A stretch of DNA of 64,000 bases from Phycisphaeraceae bacterium D3-23 (GCA_039555135.1 CP114179.1:868001-932000); one strand, 5' to 3'. Shown: positions 1 to 10,628, counted from the stretch's first letter. The notes: generated by a model not told the origin, from the letters alone. Numbers and translations: made by a program.

Positions 1-897
1 GACTTGGGAGAGCCCAGTGATGAGCGACGCGGCGGCCATATCAAAGTGCGCTTCGAGCCGGTCGGTCTCGATCTCGGAGGTGTACTTGTCGTCGCAGCCG
101 GGCGCGCCTTGACGGATCGCGTCGGCGCGCTGGGCGATCATGGCCTGGCGTTGCTGCATTGACTCGAACGCGCCGAGGTAGTAGCCCAGCTTTTCTCGCT
201 CGGCCGCGGGGAGCTGCGCGTCGACACGGCGGATGTCGTCGGTCACGAAGTCGAGCAGGTTGCGTTCGAGGTCGAGCTCGGTCTGGATCGCGGCCCCGCC
301 GGTGACGACGCCGAAGAGGTCTTTGTATGCCGCCATCGGGTCGGCGTAGTAGGAGAGCGGCTCGTTGACGCCCGAGGCGGAGAGCCTTGGGTTGACGATA
401 TAGCTGCCGACGAAATCCATCGCGAGACCGAGGTGGGAGAAGACCGTCGGGAAGGCCTTGGCGAGCACCGCGTCGATGGTCTCGCCCATCGGTGCATCGC
501 GTTCGCCGCAGCGGTAAGCGCCCAACGCTCCGTAGGACCCGGTGTGTGCGCCGGTGAGCATGCGGGCGCTGAGCCCCTGGATGAGGTTGAGCCGAGACTT
601 GAACGGGGCGAGCGCAGCCATCGAGTCGTTAAGTTCAACATCCTCAAGCCGGTCGGTGTGCAGCCAAGCGAACGGTTCCCGGCCCTGCGCCGCCATGCGC
701 TGCTCCATACCGACCGGGTCGAACCCGTATCGCGGCAGGCCGTTCTGCCTTGAAAGGAAGACAAAGCGCTTCGGCAACCGCGCCGGGTCGCCCGAGGCGT
801 GGGCTTCCATCTGCAGCATGAACGGCGAGAGCGCGCCCACGCCCGCCCCGGCCGACAGCGCCATCGTCCGCAGCATCTCGCGTCGTGAAATCAGCAT
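1..897 (-). CDS. DUF1552 family secreted protein (partial, C-terminus outside window)
   Basis: The first 299 codons of a protein that runs off the left edge. It opens with MLISRREMLRTMALSAGAGV, a twin-arginine-type signal (SRREMLR followed by a hydrophobic stretch and a small-residue cleavage zone), so export by Tat to the periplasm is likely. The remainder (RFVFLSRQNGLPRYGF..., LNLIQGLSARMLTGAHTGSYGALGAY) matches the DUF1552 pattern known from Planctomycetota, Verrucomicrobiota and Acidobacteriota. The family has no established reaction. Its start codon lies 3 nt after the stop of the DUF1592 cytochrome gene upstream, so the two form one operon, which is the usual arrangement of these families. 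Start chosen because it gives the Tat signal and fits the spacing. Confidence 0.85.
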   Translation of the reverse strand, partial: MLISRREMLRTMALSAGAGVGALSPFMLQMEAHASGDPARLPKRFVFLSRQNGLPRYGFDPVGMEQRMAAQGREPFAWLHTDRLEDVELNDSMAALAPFKSRLNLIQGLSARMLTGAHTGSYGALGAYRCGERDAPMGETIDAVLAKAFPTVFSHLGLAMDFVGSYIVNPRLSASGVNEPLSYYADPMAAYKDLFGVVTGGAAIQTELDLERNLLDFVTDDIRRVDAQLPAAEREKLGYYLGAFESMQQRQAMIAQRADAIRQGAPGCDDKYTSEIETDRLEAHFDMAAASLITGLSQV

Positions 898-900
898 CGT

Positions 901-3456
901 CTACTCCTTGTCCCGACGGTAGAGGAACGAGTCGGAAGTCATCAGCGTGACGAGCACTTCCTTGAAGCTCCCGCCGGTCTCGACGTACGTGCGGTCCATC
1001 GCCATCAGCGTCGGCGAGTCGCTGAGCATCTCGTTGCGCCCCATCCAGTAGCGGAAGACGTGGCGGATGAACGACTGGCGCACCCGGTCGCTGCGCGCGA
1101 GCCGGTGCATCAGGTCGTGGACGTCTTCATAAGGCCCATCGAGTTGCGGATCGCCTGTGCCCGTCAGCACGCCCGACGCATCAACCGGCTGGGTCTCGGG
1201 GACGGGCGCGACCAGCTCGTCGATCCGGCGCGCGATTTCCGCGAGCATCTCGTCACGCCGCACATCGGTCACGCCGGCCCAGTAGTCGCGCTCACGGCTC
1301 CAGCGGGCGACATGGTTTTCGTAGTCGTGTTGCAGGTGTTCGTAGTCGGGGTCCGCCGGGTCGGGCGCATCGCGCTCGGCGATCCTGGCTTCACATTCGC
1401 CGATATATGCGGCCCGCCCCTCGGCGTCCATCGCCGTCCACTTCGCCAGGTCCCGACGCCGGTCTCGCATCTGGTTGTCGTAGCGGTGAAGCGCATCGCG
1501 GTACGCCTGCACATCACCGAGCAGGATGTCATCGCGGTGTCGGCCAAAATCGTCGTACGACTCGAAAGCCATCCCCAACGGGTTCATCTGCCGGTGGCAG
1601 CGCCAACACTCGGCCTCTTGTGTCACGACCATGCGCTGGCGCAGCGTGCGGTGCGCATCCTCGGGCAGCTTCGCGTCCACCCCGATCGGCAGCTCGGGCA
1701 CGACGTCGGCCAAGAGGTGCTCGCGAATCCACTTGCCCCGGCGGATCGGGTCGTTATCGAAGTTGCCCGACCACGCGATGAGCCAGGCCGGGTGCGTCAG
1801 CATCCCCACGCGGTTGGCGACCGGGAAGGGCTGGTCGATCGGGTAGTCCCACGTCACGTGGTCGAGGTTGTACGAAGAGACCGCGACGCCGGGGTAGCGC
1901 CCGAGGATCGGCACTCGGCCTTGGGCGAGCGTGGCCGCGTTGCTACGGTCGGGGTGTCGGCGGGCGTCGGTATAGACACGCACCAACGCGCCCTCAACCA
2001 GTTGCGGCGGGAGGTAGGCGACCATGTACCGGTCGGTCGTCAGCAAAGTTTCGAGCACCGCGCGGTCGTCGCGCAGCGTGTTGAGCACGAGCAAGTCCGC
2101 ATCCCGGATCAGGTGGCGCGGCCGATGGGCGTGGTTTCGTGCGTGGTCCTTGAACACGAACTCGGCGTTCGTATAGCCAAAAAACTCTTGGAAAAACCGA
2201 AGCAAACGCGGATTGTCCGCCCGCCACTCGCCCCAGCGATGCTCCATCGGGTAGTCCCAGTTGCGGCGGTCGTCGTGGACAAACAGCAGCCGACGGACCT
2301 CGCGCTCGACATCATCCCGCGTCGAGAGATGGCCTTGTGCGATCGCCTCCAACAGCGCGCGGTCCGGCGGCGCATCGCTCACCGCAAACGAGATCGCGTA
2401 CGCCAGCTCGCGCGGGCCGAGCATCCGCCGCCCGTCCTCAAGCCGTTCGCCCATGCCAAGCTCCATGCGGAACAGGAACTCGGGCGACATCAGGACCGCC
2501 ATCAGCATGTTCTGGAACCCGCGCAACGGGTCGGACACCGCGACCGACTCACGCAGCAGCCGGCCGTACCGCCCCGCTTCTCCCTCCGTCGGCGAACGCA
2601 GCAGCAAAACCTCAAACGCCTCGTCGACCGCCTGCCCAAACGCCGCGTCAAGCGCATCGGGGCTTGGTGGTTCTTCCTGGAGCAGTGCCAGATCGCGGAA
2701 TTCGGCGCGACGACGGTCGCGCTCGTTCGACTCGCGTACGACCGTGCCCTGGGTCATTGTCACGACCAACTCGCGGTAGTTGAGCATCAGCGTGCGCAGC
2801 ACCGCGTCGTCGGCCGGGAGCATCGCGAAGTCTTCGAACCCTTCGCCGTCGAGCGCGGTCAGCGCATCGATCGGCCCTCCGTCCTGCCCGCCGGGCGCGC
2901 GGGACGCGCGGAACCTGCGTGAGAGCTCGTCGTAGATCGGCTGGCTCATGCGCCACAAGCGCGCATACGAAAACGCCGGGCCCGTGTGCTCGCCGCTGAA
3001 CAGGTCGTCGTGTTTCAATCGGTTGCCGTAGCTGGGCAGCTGCATGCGGTGCTCGGACTCGCCGCGTCCCGCATCGCTGAGCCGTGCTTCGATCCAACCG
3101 ACGAACGCGTCGCGCGCGTCGCGCGTCGGCTGGGGCTCATCGGGCGGGGGCATATCCTCCAGCGACACCATCTCCGCGATCTTCTCCCACCGCTCGAGGT
3201 CGTCCTCGGCGATGTCATGGACTGTAAAGCGCGCCTTCTGCACCTCGCCGCCGTGGCAGCGCACGCAGTGCATCTCCAGGAACGGGACGATGTCGCCCGC
3301 AAAGTCCGGCCCGCCACGCACGGCCGCGTCGACACGCCCACGCGGCGTAGTCGCTCCGCCGTCGTCCACCGGCCCCGCCAGCAGCGGCGGGAGCGCGAAC
3401 CACAACACCCCCAAGGCCGTCGCGGTCGCACGGGTTGCAAGGGTCTGTTTCTTCAT
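901..3456 (-). CDS. Planctomycete-type cytochrome c protein (DUF1592/DUF1588/DUF1585)
   Basis: An 851-residue exported protein. It begins MKKQTLATRATATALGVLWF, a Sec signal peptide; an in-frame start 8 codons upstream is rejected because it would put extra residues before the signal. A CVRCH haem-c motif at about residues 64-68 sits in a short cytochrome-like region (HCVRCHGGEVQKA). The middle matches DUF1592 and a second CxxCH (CWRCH, residues 617-621, followed by QMNPLGMAFESYDDFGR) is the DUF1588 signature. The C-terminus (FRYWMGRNE...GGSFKEVLVTLMTSDSFLYR) is DUF1585-like. Together with the DUF1552 gene 3 nt downstream it forms a two-gene unit. The biochemical role is not established; periplasmic redox-linked degradation of complex substrates is often proposed and is inference here. 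Confidence 0.88.
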   Translation of the reverse strand: MKKQTLATRATATALGVLWFALPPLLAGPVDDGGATTPRGRVDAAVRGGPDFAGDIVPFLEMHCVRCHGGEVQKARFTVHDIAEDDLERWEKIAEMVSLEDMPPPDEPQPTRDARDAFVGWIEARLSDAGRGESEHRMQLPSYGNRLKHDDLFSGEHTGPAFSYARLWRMSQPIYDELSRRFRASRAPGGQDGGPIDALTALDGEGFEDFAMLPADDAVLRTLMLNYRELVVTMTQGTVVRESNERDRRRAEFRDLALLQEEPPSPDALDAAFGQAVDEAFEVLLLRSPTEGEAGRYGRLLRESVAVSDPLRGFQNMLMAVLMSPEFLFRMELGMGERLEDGRRMLGPRELAYAISFAVSDAPPDRALLEAIAQGHLSTRDDVEREVRRLLFVHDDRRNWDYPMEHRWGEWRADNPRLLRFFQEFFGYTNAEFVFKDHARNHAHRPRHLIRDADLLVLNTLRDDRAVLETLLTTDRYMVAYLPPQLVEGALVRVYTDARRHPDRSNAATLAQGRVPILGRYPGVAVSSYNLDHVTWDYPIDQPFPVANRVGMLTHPAWLIAWSGNFDNDPIRRGKWIREHLLADVVPELPIGVDAKLPEDAHRTLRQRMVVTQEAECWRCHRQMNPLGMAFESYDDFGRHRDDILLGDVQAYRDALHRYDNQMRDRRRDLAKWTAMDAEGRAAYIGECEARIAERDAPDPADPDYEHLQHDYENHVARWSRERDYWAGVTDVRRDEMLAEIARRIDELVAPVPETQPVDASGVLTGTGDPQLDGPYEDVHDLMHRLARSDRVRQSFIRHVFRYWMGRNEMLSDSPTLMAMDRTYVETGGSFKEVLVTLMTSDSFLYRRDKE

Positions 3457-3715
3457 ACCGCAGCCAAACTCGTGACGCACAACCGTCCCGACTCATTTCG
3501 ACACGACCGAGATTTTGTATGCAATAACCCGGGCCGTCAAACCCCACTCAATCAAGTAAACGTGGCTGATACCCCACACAAAGCCGCCAAACACCCCGCC
3601 AAACCGCATGTTATGCCGCCGCCGAACCTGCGTCATACCCTTGGCGGCGCGGCGTGGGCCGGGCGATCCGTCTAGAATCGCGTCGCCCACACACCTGAAA
3701 CCTACGGAGAATCTC

Positions 3716-4789
3716 ATGGTCCGCCCCGCCTTCTTCCTCATCCTCGCGCTGTCACTCATGGCCTGCACCACCGCACCAACCCACGCCCAGGACGCCGAGC
3801 CCGAGAGCGATCTCTGGGTCACCTACGAGGGTGCTGCCGACCTCCCCGGCAGCGGCAAACACGTCGTCCTCATCAGTGGCGACGACGAGTACCGCTCCGA
3901 AGAGGCCCTGCCCCAACTGGGCAAGATCCTCGCGACGCAGCACGGCTTCACCTGCACCGTCCTCTTCGCCATCCACCCCGACACCGGCTTCATCCAGCCC
4001 GACTACCAGAAGAACATCCCCGGCCTCGAACACCTCGATGACGCCGACCTCGTCGTCATGGCCCTGCGCTTCCGCGACCTGCCCGATGAGCAGATGGCGC
4101 ACATCGACGCCTACCTCCAGCGCGGCGGGCCGATCATCGGCATGCGCACCTCGACCCACGCCTTCAACATCCGCAGCAGCGACACGTACAAGCACTACAC
4201 CTTCAACTTCGGCGACGGCGCTTGGAACGGCGGGTTCGGCCGATTCATCTTGGGCGAGACCTGGATCAACCACCACGGCCACCACAAACACGAAAGCACG
4301 CGCGGCATCCTCACACCCGGGAGCGAAGACCATCCGATCGTTCGCGGTATCGAAGAAGGCAGCATCTGGGGGCCCAGCGATGTGTACGGCGTCCGCCTGC
4401 CCCAGCCCGAGGGCTGCGCGCCTGTCGTGCTTGGCGCAGTGCTCACGGGCATGTCGCCCGACGATGAGGTGGTGGATGGCCCCAAGAACTTCCCGATGAT
4501 GCCCATCGCGTGGACCAAGCCCTACCAGCTCGACGGCGGCGAAGCAGGCACAGCGTTTACGACGACCATGGGCGCGGCGACCGACCTCGAAGCCGAGGGC
4601 ACCCGGCGGATGATCGTCAACGCCGCGTACTGGCTGCTCGACATGGCGGACGACATCCCCGAGGGCGGCACGAGCGTCGACCTCGTCGGCGACTTCGACC
4701 CAAGCCAATACGGCTTCGGCGCCGCCCAGCCCGGCCGCGACGGCTACGTCACCGGCCGCGTCCCCAGCGACTACGCGATGGCGGAGTAG
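3716..4789 (+). CDS. ThuA-domain lipoprotein
   Basis: A 357-residue protein starting MVRPAFFLILALSLMACTTA, a lipoprotein signal with lipobox LMAC, so it is probably anchored in a membrane on the periplasmic side. The body (GKHVVLISGDDEYRSEEALPQLGKIL, GGPIIGMRTSTHAF, AFTTTMGAATDLEAEGTRRMIVNAAYWLL) has the ThuA / class-I-glutamine-amidotransferase-like fold pattern abundant in Planctomycetota. ThuA was named for trehalose utilisation, but most planctomycete members have no proven substrate. The ATG at 3716 is preferred to an in-frame start 36 codons upstream because it gives the signal peptide and follows an ACGGAGA ribosome-binding site at 3704-3710. A TAGAAT hexamer at 3673-3678 is a possible -10, giving a short leader. 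Terminator follows at 4846. Confidence 0.85.
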   Translation: MVRPAFFLILALSLMACTTAPTHAQDAEPESDLWVTYEGAADLPGSGKHVVLISGDDEYRSEEALPQLGKILATQHGFTCTVLFAIHPDTGFIQPDYQKNIPGLEHLDDADLVVMALRFRDLPDEQMAHIDAYLQRGGPIIGMRTSTHAFNIRSSDTYKHYTFNFGDGAWNGGFGRFILGETWINHHGHHKHESTRGILTPGSEDHPIVRGIEEGSIWGPSDVYGVRLPQPEGCAPVVLGAVLTGMSPDDEVVDGPKNFPMMPIAWTKPYQLDGGEAGTAFTTTMGAATDLEAEGTRRMIVNAAYWLLDMADDIPEGGTSVDLVGDFDPSQYGFGAAQPGRDGYVTGRVPSDYAMAE

Positions 4790-4845
4790 TGGCACAGGCA
4801 TCCTGCCTGTGAGGCACACCAAAATCAGATCGTTTGATCGACCAG

Positions 4846-4871
4846 CCGCCGCCTTACACGCGGCGGTTTTT
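4846..4871 (+). terminator. Rho-independent terminator after the ThuA gene
   Basis: Seven-base stem CCGCCGC / GCGGCGG (4846-4852 and 4860-4866) with a 7-nt loop followed by TTTTT. It lies 57 nt past the ThuA stop codon and just before the long inverted repeat at 4873. Confidence 0.75.
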
Positions 4872-4872
4872 C

Positions 4873-4950
4873 GTTTAGCCGTCGCCCAACGGGCGGCGCG
4901 TCGTGGATACACCCAGCAGCGACAGGCCGCCCGTTGGGCGACGGCTAAAC
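4873..4950. repeat. REP-like long inverted repeat (perfect 25-bp arms)
   Basis: Arms at 4873-4897 and 4926-4950 are perfect reverse complements over 25 bp; the outer end reads GTTTAGCCGTCGCCC and the spacer is 28 nt. Related arms occur at 40128-40200, 63925-64000 and, in shorter form, 12556-12590, 14661-14744 and 17643-17667. All but the 12556 copy lie in non-coding DNA or at gene 3' ends. No transposase is nearby. Function unknown; an mRNA-stabilising or terminating hairpin, or a REP-type mobile element, are the obvious possibilities. Confidence 0.8.
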
Positions 4951-5012
4951 AAACGACCTAACGAAGCGATACTGCGATCGTTCTTGGCAGGCAGGATTGT
5001 CTGCCCCCCGGG

Positions 5013-5018
5013 TAGAAT
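5013..5018 (+). promoter_or_regulatory. -10 hexamer TAGAAT placed for a leaderless start
   Basis: TAGAAT ends exactly 6 nt before the ATG at 5025, so transcription would begin at or next to the start codon. No Shine-Dalgarno sequence precedes this ATG and no good -35 is visible. Confidence 0.5.
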
Positions 5019-5024
5019 GTCGGC

Positions 5025-6968
5025 ATGCCGATGTTTCCGGTGGAACTCGACGCCCCGCCGCTGCCCGACATCTGGGTGCCGCCGGTGCCCGAGGTCGTGG
5101 ACATCCCCGCCGACCTGCCGACGCTTGAGCCGAGCGTGGTGGTGACGCTGCCGCTGAATGAGGAGGTCACGGACGCCCTCATCGTGCCGGGCGAATTGTC
5201 CGGGGGCGATGGCACCGATGTCCTCTACGTCGCCATCTCGCAGGAGCGTGTGAACGTGTGGGCGGCGGTGGTGTACTTCGTGCCCGAGATCGCGCTGGGG
5301 CTGACCGCCCTGCTCATCCTCGTCGCGCTACGCAAGCTCTGGGTCGGCCGACGCTTCACCCACCGCAAGGGCGAGGCGTACTGCAAGAAGTGCTGGGCCG
5401 GGCTGACGGGCATCGAGAGCGACACCTGCCCCGAGTGCGGCCGGGCGGTGGCGAAGACACGGCGGGTCGCAAAGCGTTCGCGGCGTTCGCCGTTAAGCGT
5501 TCGCGGGCTGCTCGTGGCCGCGACCGTCGGCATGTCGATGATCACCGGCACGCTCTGGTTCGGCGAGAGCTGGCGCGGCGTGTATTCCAAGGGTTTTGAT
5601 TGGCGTGCCAGCGACGACTGGCGTCGGCTCGTCGATCCGCTAGACCGCCGGAGCCCCTTTCGAATCAACAAAATAGCGGGCTGGTTCGACTGGCCGTCCG
5701 CCAAACTCGCGGCGTTTGCGCGCGATCGAAACCACTTGTGGCTCAGCGATATCGAGACGGCCTATCGCGATGGGGAGGGAATCCTGTATCGCAACCTGGT
5801 CCGACGATACGCGACATCCGACGGCTCGAAGCTCAGTGAACACCTCTTGCCTGCAAGCTCGCAGTGGCAAGACTCCTATGAGCATGGAGGGGCCTGGCTC
5901 GTGTATAAAGCGGACACACTCTTTGTTTCCGATGGCGACCATTATTACTGCCTTCGGCCTGATGCAAACACGCCCTGGCTCAAATACGAAACTGAAAACC
6001 CCGACGAGTTTTTCTCATTCGCAGGCATTACACCGGACGGCAACCACCTCGTGATCGGTCTCAATGGCCTCGACGCGGGCTGGCATAGCCTCACTGCATC
6101 ACAGCGTTTTGTCGTTTTTGAAACGCAGACTGGCGAGATGCTCTCGGTGCTGGACCCGTTAGCTCTCGACGACCGATACCCCGTACTCGGAATTGAGACC
6201 GAACTGATCGATCTCGTGATGATGGAAGATGTAGGGGTGGTCCTACTGTGCCTGGAGCAACGACACCCTGTGACCGGCGACACAGAACAAGTCGTCATGG
6301 CTTGGGACTTTCTGAACGAAACGCTTTCGCCCGTCGAGCCGGTGTCGATCCCGCCCGCCGCGTTCTACTTCGACACGCTGTTGGAGTTCGGCTATCCATG
6401 GTCCATCAAGAGTATCGACTCCAAGCCGAACTCAATTTTTGAGACGAGCAGGATCATGCGTAATGTCTATCGGCAAACCCGTTTCGAGATATGGCGATCT
6501 GAATCCCAGCGTGCTGGGGACGTGCTCGGGTGGCTGCCTGATGAGCTCAATCGGAGTTCCTATAGTTCCTTGCACCAGCCCACCGTGCTGCCGCCTTACG
6601 ACTGGCTCAATCCTGATACTGATATCCCGCTCTACGACCTGAGTTCGGCGAGGTTGCCCTCACGCCCAGACCGGGCCCTGCGAATCAGTCCCGCTCTGGG
6701 GCGTGCCCTGTTCGATGTGCAATTGGCACCCTCAGGGCACTCCGCCGTCATCGACATGCTTGGGAACTCACAAATCTATCTCTTGAATATCGATACGGCG
6801 ATGGCGATGGCCTCTTTCCCGATGGATCGCTCTATGGAGGTCGATCACAAGTTCTTTGTCAATGAAGAGACGCAGTACATCATGTGTGTAGACCGAAATC
6901 TGCGTCAGAATGCAGCCGCAGTTCCCAAGTACCGCTCTGAAATCCTGATCTTTGATTTGCCTGAGTGA
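5025..6968 (+). CDS. Membrane protein with zinc ribbon and large exposed C-terminal domain
   Basis: A 647-residue protein of unknown function. Residues 1-80 are acidic and proline-rich without a signal peptide. A hydrophobic segment (WAAVVYFVPEIALGLTALLI) precedes a four-cysteine zinc ribbon CKKCWAG...TCPECG at about residues 122-142, then a basic stretch (RRVAKRSRRSP) and a second membrane segment (GLLVAATVGMSMITGTLWF). The remaining ~450 residues resemble an irregular beta-propeller (repeats of SDGDHYYCLR, TPDGNHLVIG, VVFETQTGEML type), which is a guess. Basic residues next to the ribbon suggest it is cytoplasmic and the large domain periplasmic. The C-terminal half is less GC-rich than its neighbours. 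Convergent with the gene at 7064, sharing the hairpin at 6994. Confidence 0.7.
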   Translation: MPMFPVELDAPPLPDIWVPPVPEVVDIPADLPTLEPSVVVTLPLNEEVTDALIVPGELSGGDGTDVLYVAISQERVNVWAAVVYFVPEIALGLTALLILVALRKLWVGRRFTHRKGEAYCKKCWAGLTGIESDTCPECGRAVAKTRRVAKRSRRSPLSVRGLLVAATVGMSMITGTLWFGESWRGVYSKGFDWRASDDWRRLVDPLDRRSPFRINKIAGWFDWPSAKLAAFARDRNHLWLSDIETAYRDGEGILYRNLVRRYATSDGSKLSEHLLPASSQWQDSYEHGGAWLVYKADTLFVSDGDHYYCLRPDANTPWLKYETENPDEFFSFAGITPDGNHLVIGLNGLDAGWHSLTASQRFVVFETQTGEMLSVLDPLALDDRYPVLGIETELIDLVMMEDVGVVLLCLEQRHPVTGDTEQVVMAWDFLNETLSPVEPVSIPPAAFYFDTLLEFGYPWSIKSIDSKPNSIFETSRIMRNVYRQTRFEIWRSESQRAGDVLGWLPDELNRSSYSSLHQPTVLPPYDWLNPDTDIPLYDLSSARLPSRPDRALRISPALGRALFDVQLAPSGHSAVIDMLGNSQIYLLNIDTAMAMASFPMDRSMEVDHKFFVNEETQYIMCVDRNLRQNAAAVPKYRSEILIFDLPE

Positions 6969-6993
6969 GTGTGTTTGCGCAGGCAGAAGAAAA

Positions 6994-7014
6994 CCCACGG
7001 ATGGAATCCGTGGG
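6994..7014. terminator. Bidirectional hairpin between convergent genes (CCCACGGAT family)
   Basis: Perfect 9-bp stem CCCACGGAT / ATCCGTGGG with loop GGA, flanked by T-rich sequence on both strands (TTCGTTCTTGTTTTCGTTTT on +; GTTTTCTTC on -). It lies between the stops at 6968 and 7064 and can serve both genes. Copies at 57406-57426 and 61316-61336. Confidence 0.7.
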
Positions 7015-7042
7015 CTTCGTTCTTGTTTTCGTTTTCTGAAAC

Positions 7043-7063
7043 CCGGCACCCGAGACCCGATCC
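7043..7063. repeat. Heptanucleotide array, 3 x CCCGNNN
   Basis: Three heptads CCCGGCA, CCCGAGA, CCCGATC end directly at the stop codon of the minus-strand gene at 7064. The same heptads in reverse complement (GGGTGCC, GGGTCTC) occur at 12486, so this is a dispersed element. Confidence 0.6.
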
Positions 7064-7657
7064 TTACAACTTGCGCCAGCCGCCGCCGGCGCCGCGGATG
7101 CCGTTGCTGGTGGCTTTGCCTTCGCGGTTGAGTTTGATGAGCGCGCTGCTCGCGGTCTTGGGGTCGAGGTCACACTTCTCGGCGACGCGGGACTTGGCCA
7201 TGCACAGGTGGTCGGGGGTGTCGGCCGGGGGCAGGACCTTCATGATCTCGGTGCAGGCGGCCTGCATCTCTTCGCGGGGGACGCGCTTGCGGGTGCCCTT
7301 GGTCTGCGCGGGCTTGGCGGCCTCGGCCGGCTTCGCGGGCTGGTCCTGCTTGAACTGCAAAGGCAGGCGGTGCTCGTTACACACGGCCAGCACGGCCAAC
7401 GCGGCGTCGCGTCGCAGCGGCATGTTGATCCCGGGCCGGGCGAGCTCCTGCCGGATGTCTTCGACGACTTTTTCAAGCGCGGGCAGCGTCGGGCTGCTGG
7501 CGGGCTCCTTGGCGATCATCTTCTCGATGCGTTCGATCTCTTTTTCCTGCTCGACCTGGTGCGGCGTCTTCTGCGCGAGGAAGGTGGTGAGCTGCGGGCC
7601 CAGCGCGGTGCGGAGGCGGTCGATGAGTTGTTCTTTGGGGAGGGTGGCGGTGGCCAT
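7064..7657 (-). CDS. Hypothetical protein with C-terminal winged-helix-like region
   Basis: A 197-residue, soluble, charged protein that I do not recognise. The N-terminal half is predicted helical with a coiled-coil-like stretch (QVEQEKEIERIEKMIAKEP). A low-complexity A/P/K linker (QPAKPAEAAKPAQTKGTRKR, residues ~105-125) leads to a C-terminal region (MAKSRVAEKCDLDPKTASSA then LIKLNREGKATSNGIRGAGG) that reads like a winged helix-turn-helix, including the turn before the wing. DNA binding is therefore an inference. Start supported by an AGGAAG ribosome-binding site about 9 nt upstream. Confidence 0.65.
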   Translation of the reverse strand: MATATLPKEQLIDRLRTALGPQLTTFLAQKTPHQVEQEKEIERIEKMIAKEPASSPTLPALEKVVEDIRQELARPGINMPLRRDAALAVLAVCNEHRLPLQFKQDQPAKPAEAAKPAQTKGTRKRVPREEMQAACTEIMKVLPPADTPDHLCMAKSRVAEKCDLDPKTASSALIKLNREGKATSNGIRGAGGGWRKL

Positions 7658-7967
7658 GGTTGTGACTTCCTGGGGGTTTGTCGGTTTGCGAATCGGTTAT
7701 GCGAATAGTGGGACGAATCGACACGGCCCGACAGGCGTCGGGCCGAGGGGTTGCGATGTTGTTTGCCGACACGGGCAAATGATTAGGGCTGGGCGGGGAA
7801 CGGGTACCTGTGTTGTGGGTTTGCACTTGCCCCGGAAGCGGATCCTCGAACAGCATAGCAGTTATTGTGAACTAGACAAGGTCTTGGGTTACAAAACTCG
7901 CAATGAGGATAGGGGGAACGCGGGCTGAAGCCCGCGCCGGCGGGCGGGGGCGTTTGTAACGGCCGCC
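7658..7967. other. 310-bp intergenic region upstream of the 7064 gene and downstream of guaB
   Basis: No convincing gene. It must contain the leader and promoter of the minus-strand gene starting at 7657. Near its right end is a perfect 8-bp hairpin CGCGGGCT-GA-AGCCCGCG (7919-7936), 32 nt past the guaB stop; it lacks a U-tract on either strand, so termination is possible but unproven. Confidence 0.5.
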
Positions 7968-9452
<1,485 letters not shown>

Positions 9453-9559
9453 CTATTGTGTCCGGGCGGGGTCGTAGCGTCAAGTTTGGGGGCGGCCGGG
9501 CTGGCGCAAACCGGCGTTGTAGCCGATGTGTATGGCGGATCATCCGAACGGCGTTGCCC

Positions 9560-9565
9560 TACAAT
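9560..9565 (+). promoter_or_regulatory. -10 hexamer TACAAT placed for a leaderless start
   Basis: TACAAT ends exactly 6 nt before the ATG at 9572. No Shine-Dalgarno sequence in the 6-nt gap (CCCACC). Confidence 0.5.
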
Positions 9566-9571
9566 CCCACC

Positions 9572-10519
9572 ATGCTTCCGACGATTACACACCGGCTGAT
9601 GATGGCGGCGGCGATTGCGCTCGGGACGCTGTCGTGGTGGCTCATCTTCCCGAAGCTGTTGGCGGCCGACGGGTCGGCGGGGATCTCGCTGATGGATGCG
9701 CGGGCCGGGCTCTGGCTGGCGGGCGTGATGCTGCTCGTGTTCGGGCTGCCCGCACTAGTCAGCGCGATCTATGTCGGCGCGGCGGGCAACCCGCTGTCGG
9801 GCATCTTCACCGTCGGCTTCGCACTGATGATCCTCGCGGGGCTGGGGGGCTCGGCCCAGGGGCTACTCATCCGGCAGCAGTCGTGGGCCAGCAGCGCGGG
9901 CGGGGGCGTGTTCGTCAAGCTCGAGATCGAGCTGCTGCTCTGGGCGGCCGCGTGGTGCTTGTTGATGTTTCTGATGCGCCGATTCCGCACGAAGGTGCGC
10001 GACCGGCTCGTGCCCCGCCGGCTCAAAACGCCCTACTCCGCCAGTGCGCAGCGCCTGTCGGAAGAGGACACCCCAAAGTTTGTGCTGCACGTCACGCCGA
10101 TCGTCGCGGGGCTGCTTTGCGCGGGGATCGGCTGGCTGCTGTGCATGGCCATGATCCAGAACGCAGCGGGCGGGCAGGTGATCGGCGCGATCTTGCTGGC
10201 CTTCACGATCGGCTCGCTGACGGCGAGGATCGCGCTGCCCACGGGCAACGTCGTGTTCCTCGTGCTCAGCCCGCTGCTCGCCGGGTTCGTGGCGTACGCC
10301 CACGCGGCGGTGGTCCACTCGGGGGCCTCGGGCACGGACATCATCGGGCTGCTGCACCGAGGCGCGCTGATCGGCCCGGCGATGACGCTGCCGATCCATT
10401 GGGCCTCGGCCGGGATGGTCGGCGTCGCCACAGGCATCGGCCTGGCACAGGCGATCGACCGGGTGCGCTATGGGGAGTTTGAGGCGGCGGCGTCGCAGAG
10501 CGATGCAAAAGCGGGCTGA
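9572..10519 (+). CDS. Polytopic membrane protein of unknown function
   Basis: A 315-residue protein with about eight hydrophobic segments (for example MMAAAIALGTLSWWLIF, LAGVMLLVFGLPALVSAIYV, IVAGLLCAGIGWLLCMAMI, VVFLVLSPLLAGFVAYAHAA). A central basic loop (RRFRTKVRDRLVPRRLKTPY) is probably cytoplasmic. No catalytic motif recognised. The ATG at 9572 is chosen over an in-frame start 38 codons upstream because the extra residues are arginine-rich and unlike a membrane-protein N-terminus, and because TACAAT ends 6 nt before it. It precedes the ClC gene by about 110 nt, and that gene has its own -10-like hexamer. Confidence 0.65.
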   Translation: MLPTITHRLMMAAAIALGTLSWWLIFPKLLAADGSAGISLMDARAGLWLAGVMLLVFGLPALVSAIYVGAAGNPLSGIFTVGFALMILAGLGGSAQGLLIRQQSWASSAGGGVFVKLEIELLLWAAAWCLLMFLMRRFRTKVRDRLVPRRLKTPYSASAQRLSEEDTPKFVLHVTPIVAGLLCAGIGWLLCMAMIQNAAGGQVIGAILLAFTIGSLTARIALPTGNVVFLVLSPLLAGFVAYAHAAVVHSGASGTDIIGLLHRGALIGPAMTLPIHWASAGMVGVATGIGLAQAIDRVRYGEFEAAASQSDAKAG

Positions 10520-10616
10520 CCTCCCACGCGTTGGCGGATTGTGATTACCGAACAGGCCTGCGCCCCGTGGCGGGTGTCGTTCGCGGACTCGCTCCACCCA
10601 CCCTACGCCCCAGCGA

Positions 10617-10622
10617 TACACT
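10617..10622 (+). promoter_or_regulatory. -10 hexamer TACACT placed for a leaderless start
   Basis: TACACT ends exactly 6 nt before the ClC ATG at 10629; no Shine-Dalgarno sequence is present. Confidence 0.45.
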
Positions 10623-10628
10623 GGCACG

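Noticed and set aside
1060-2922. 620-codon plus-strand open frame
   Set aside because: Antisense shadow of the DUF1592 cytochrome gene caused by high GC at third positions; arginine- and alanine-rich with no family features.
4790-5024. Small mobile element between the ThuA and zinc-ribbon genes
   Set aside because: The inverted repeat has no transposase and no visible target duplication; treated as a REP-like repeat.
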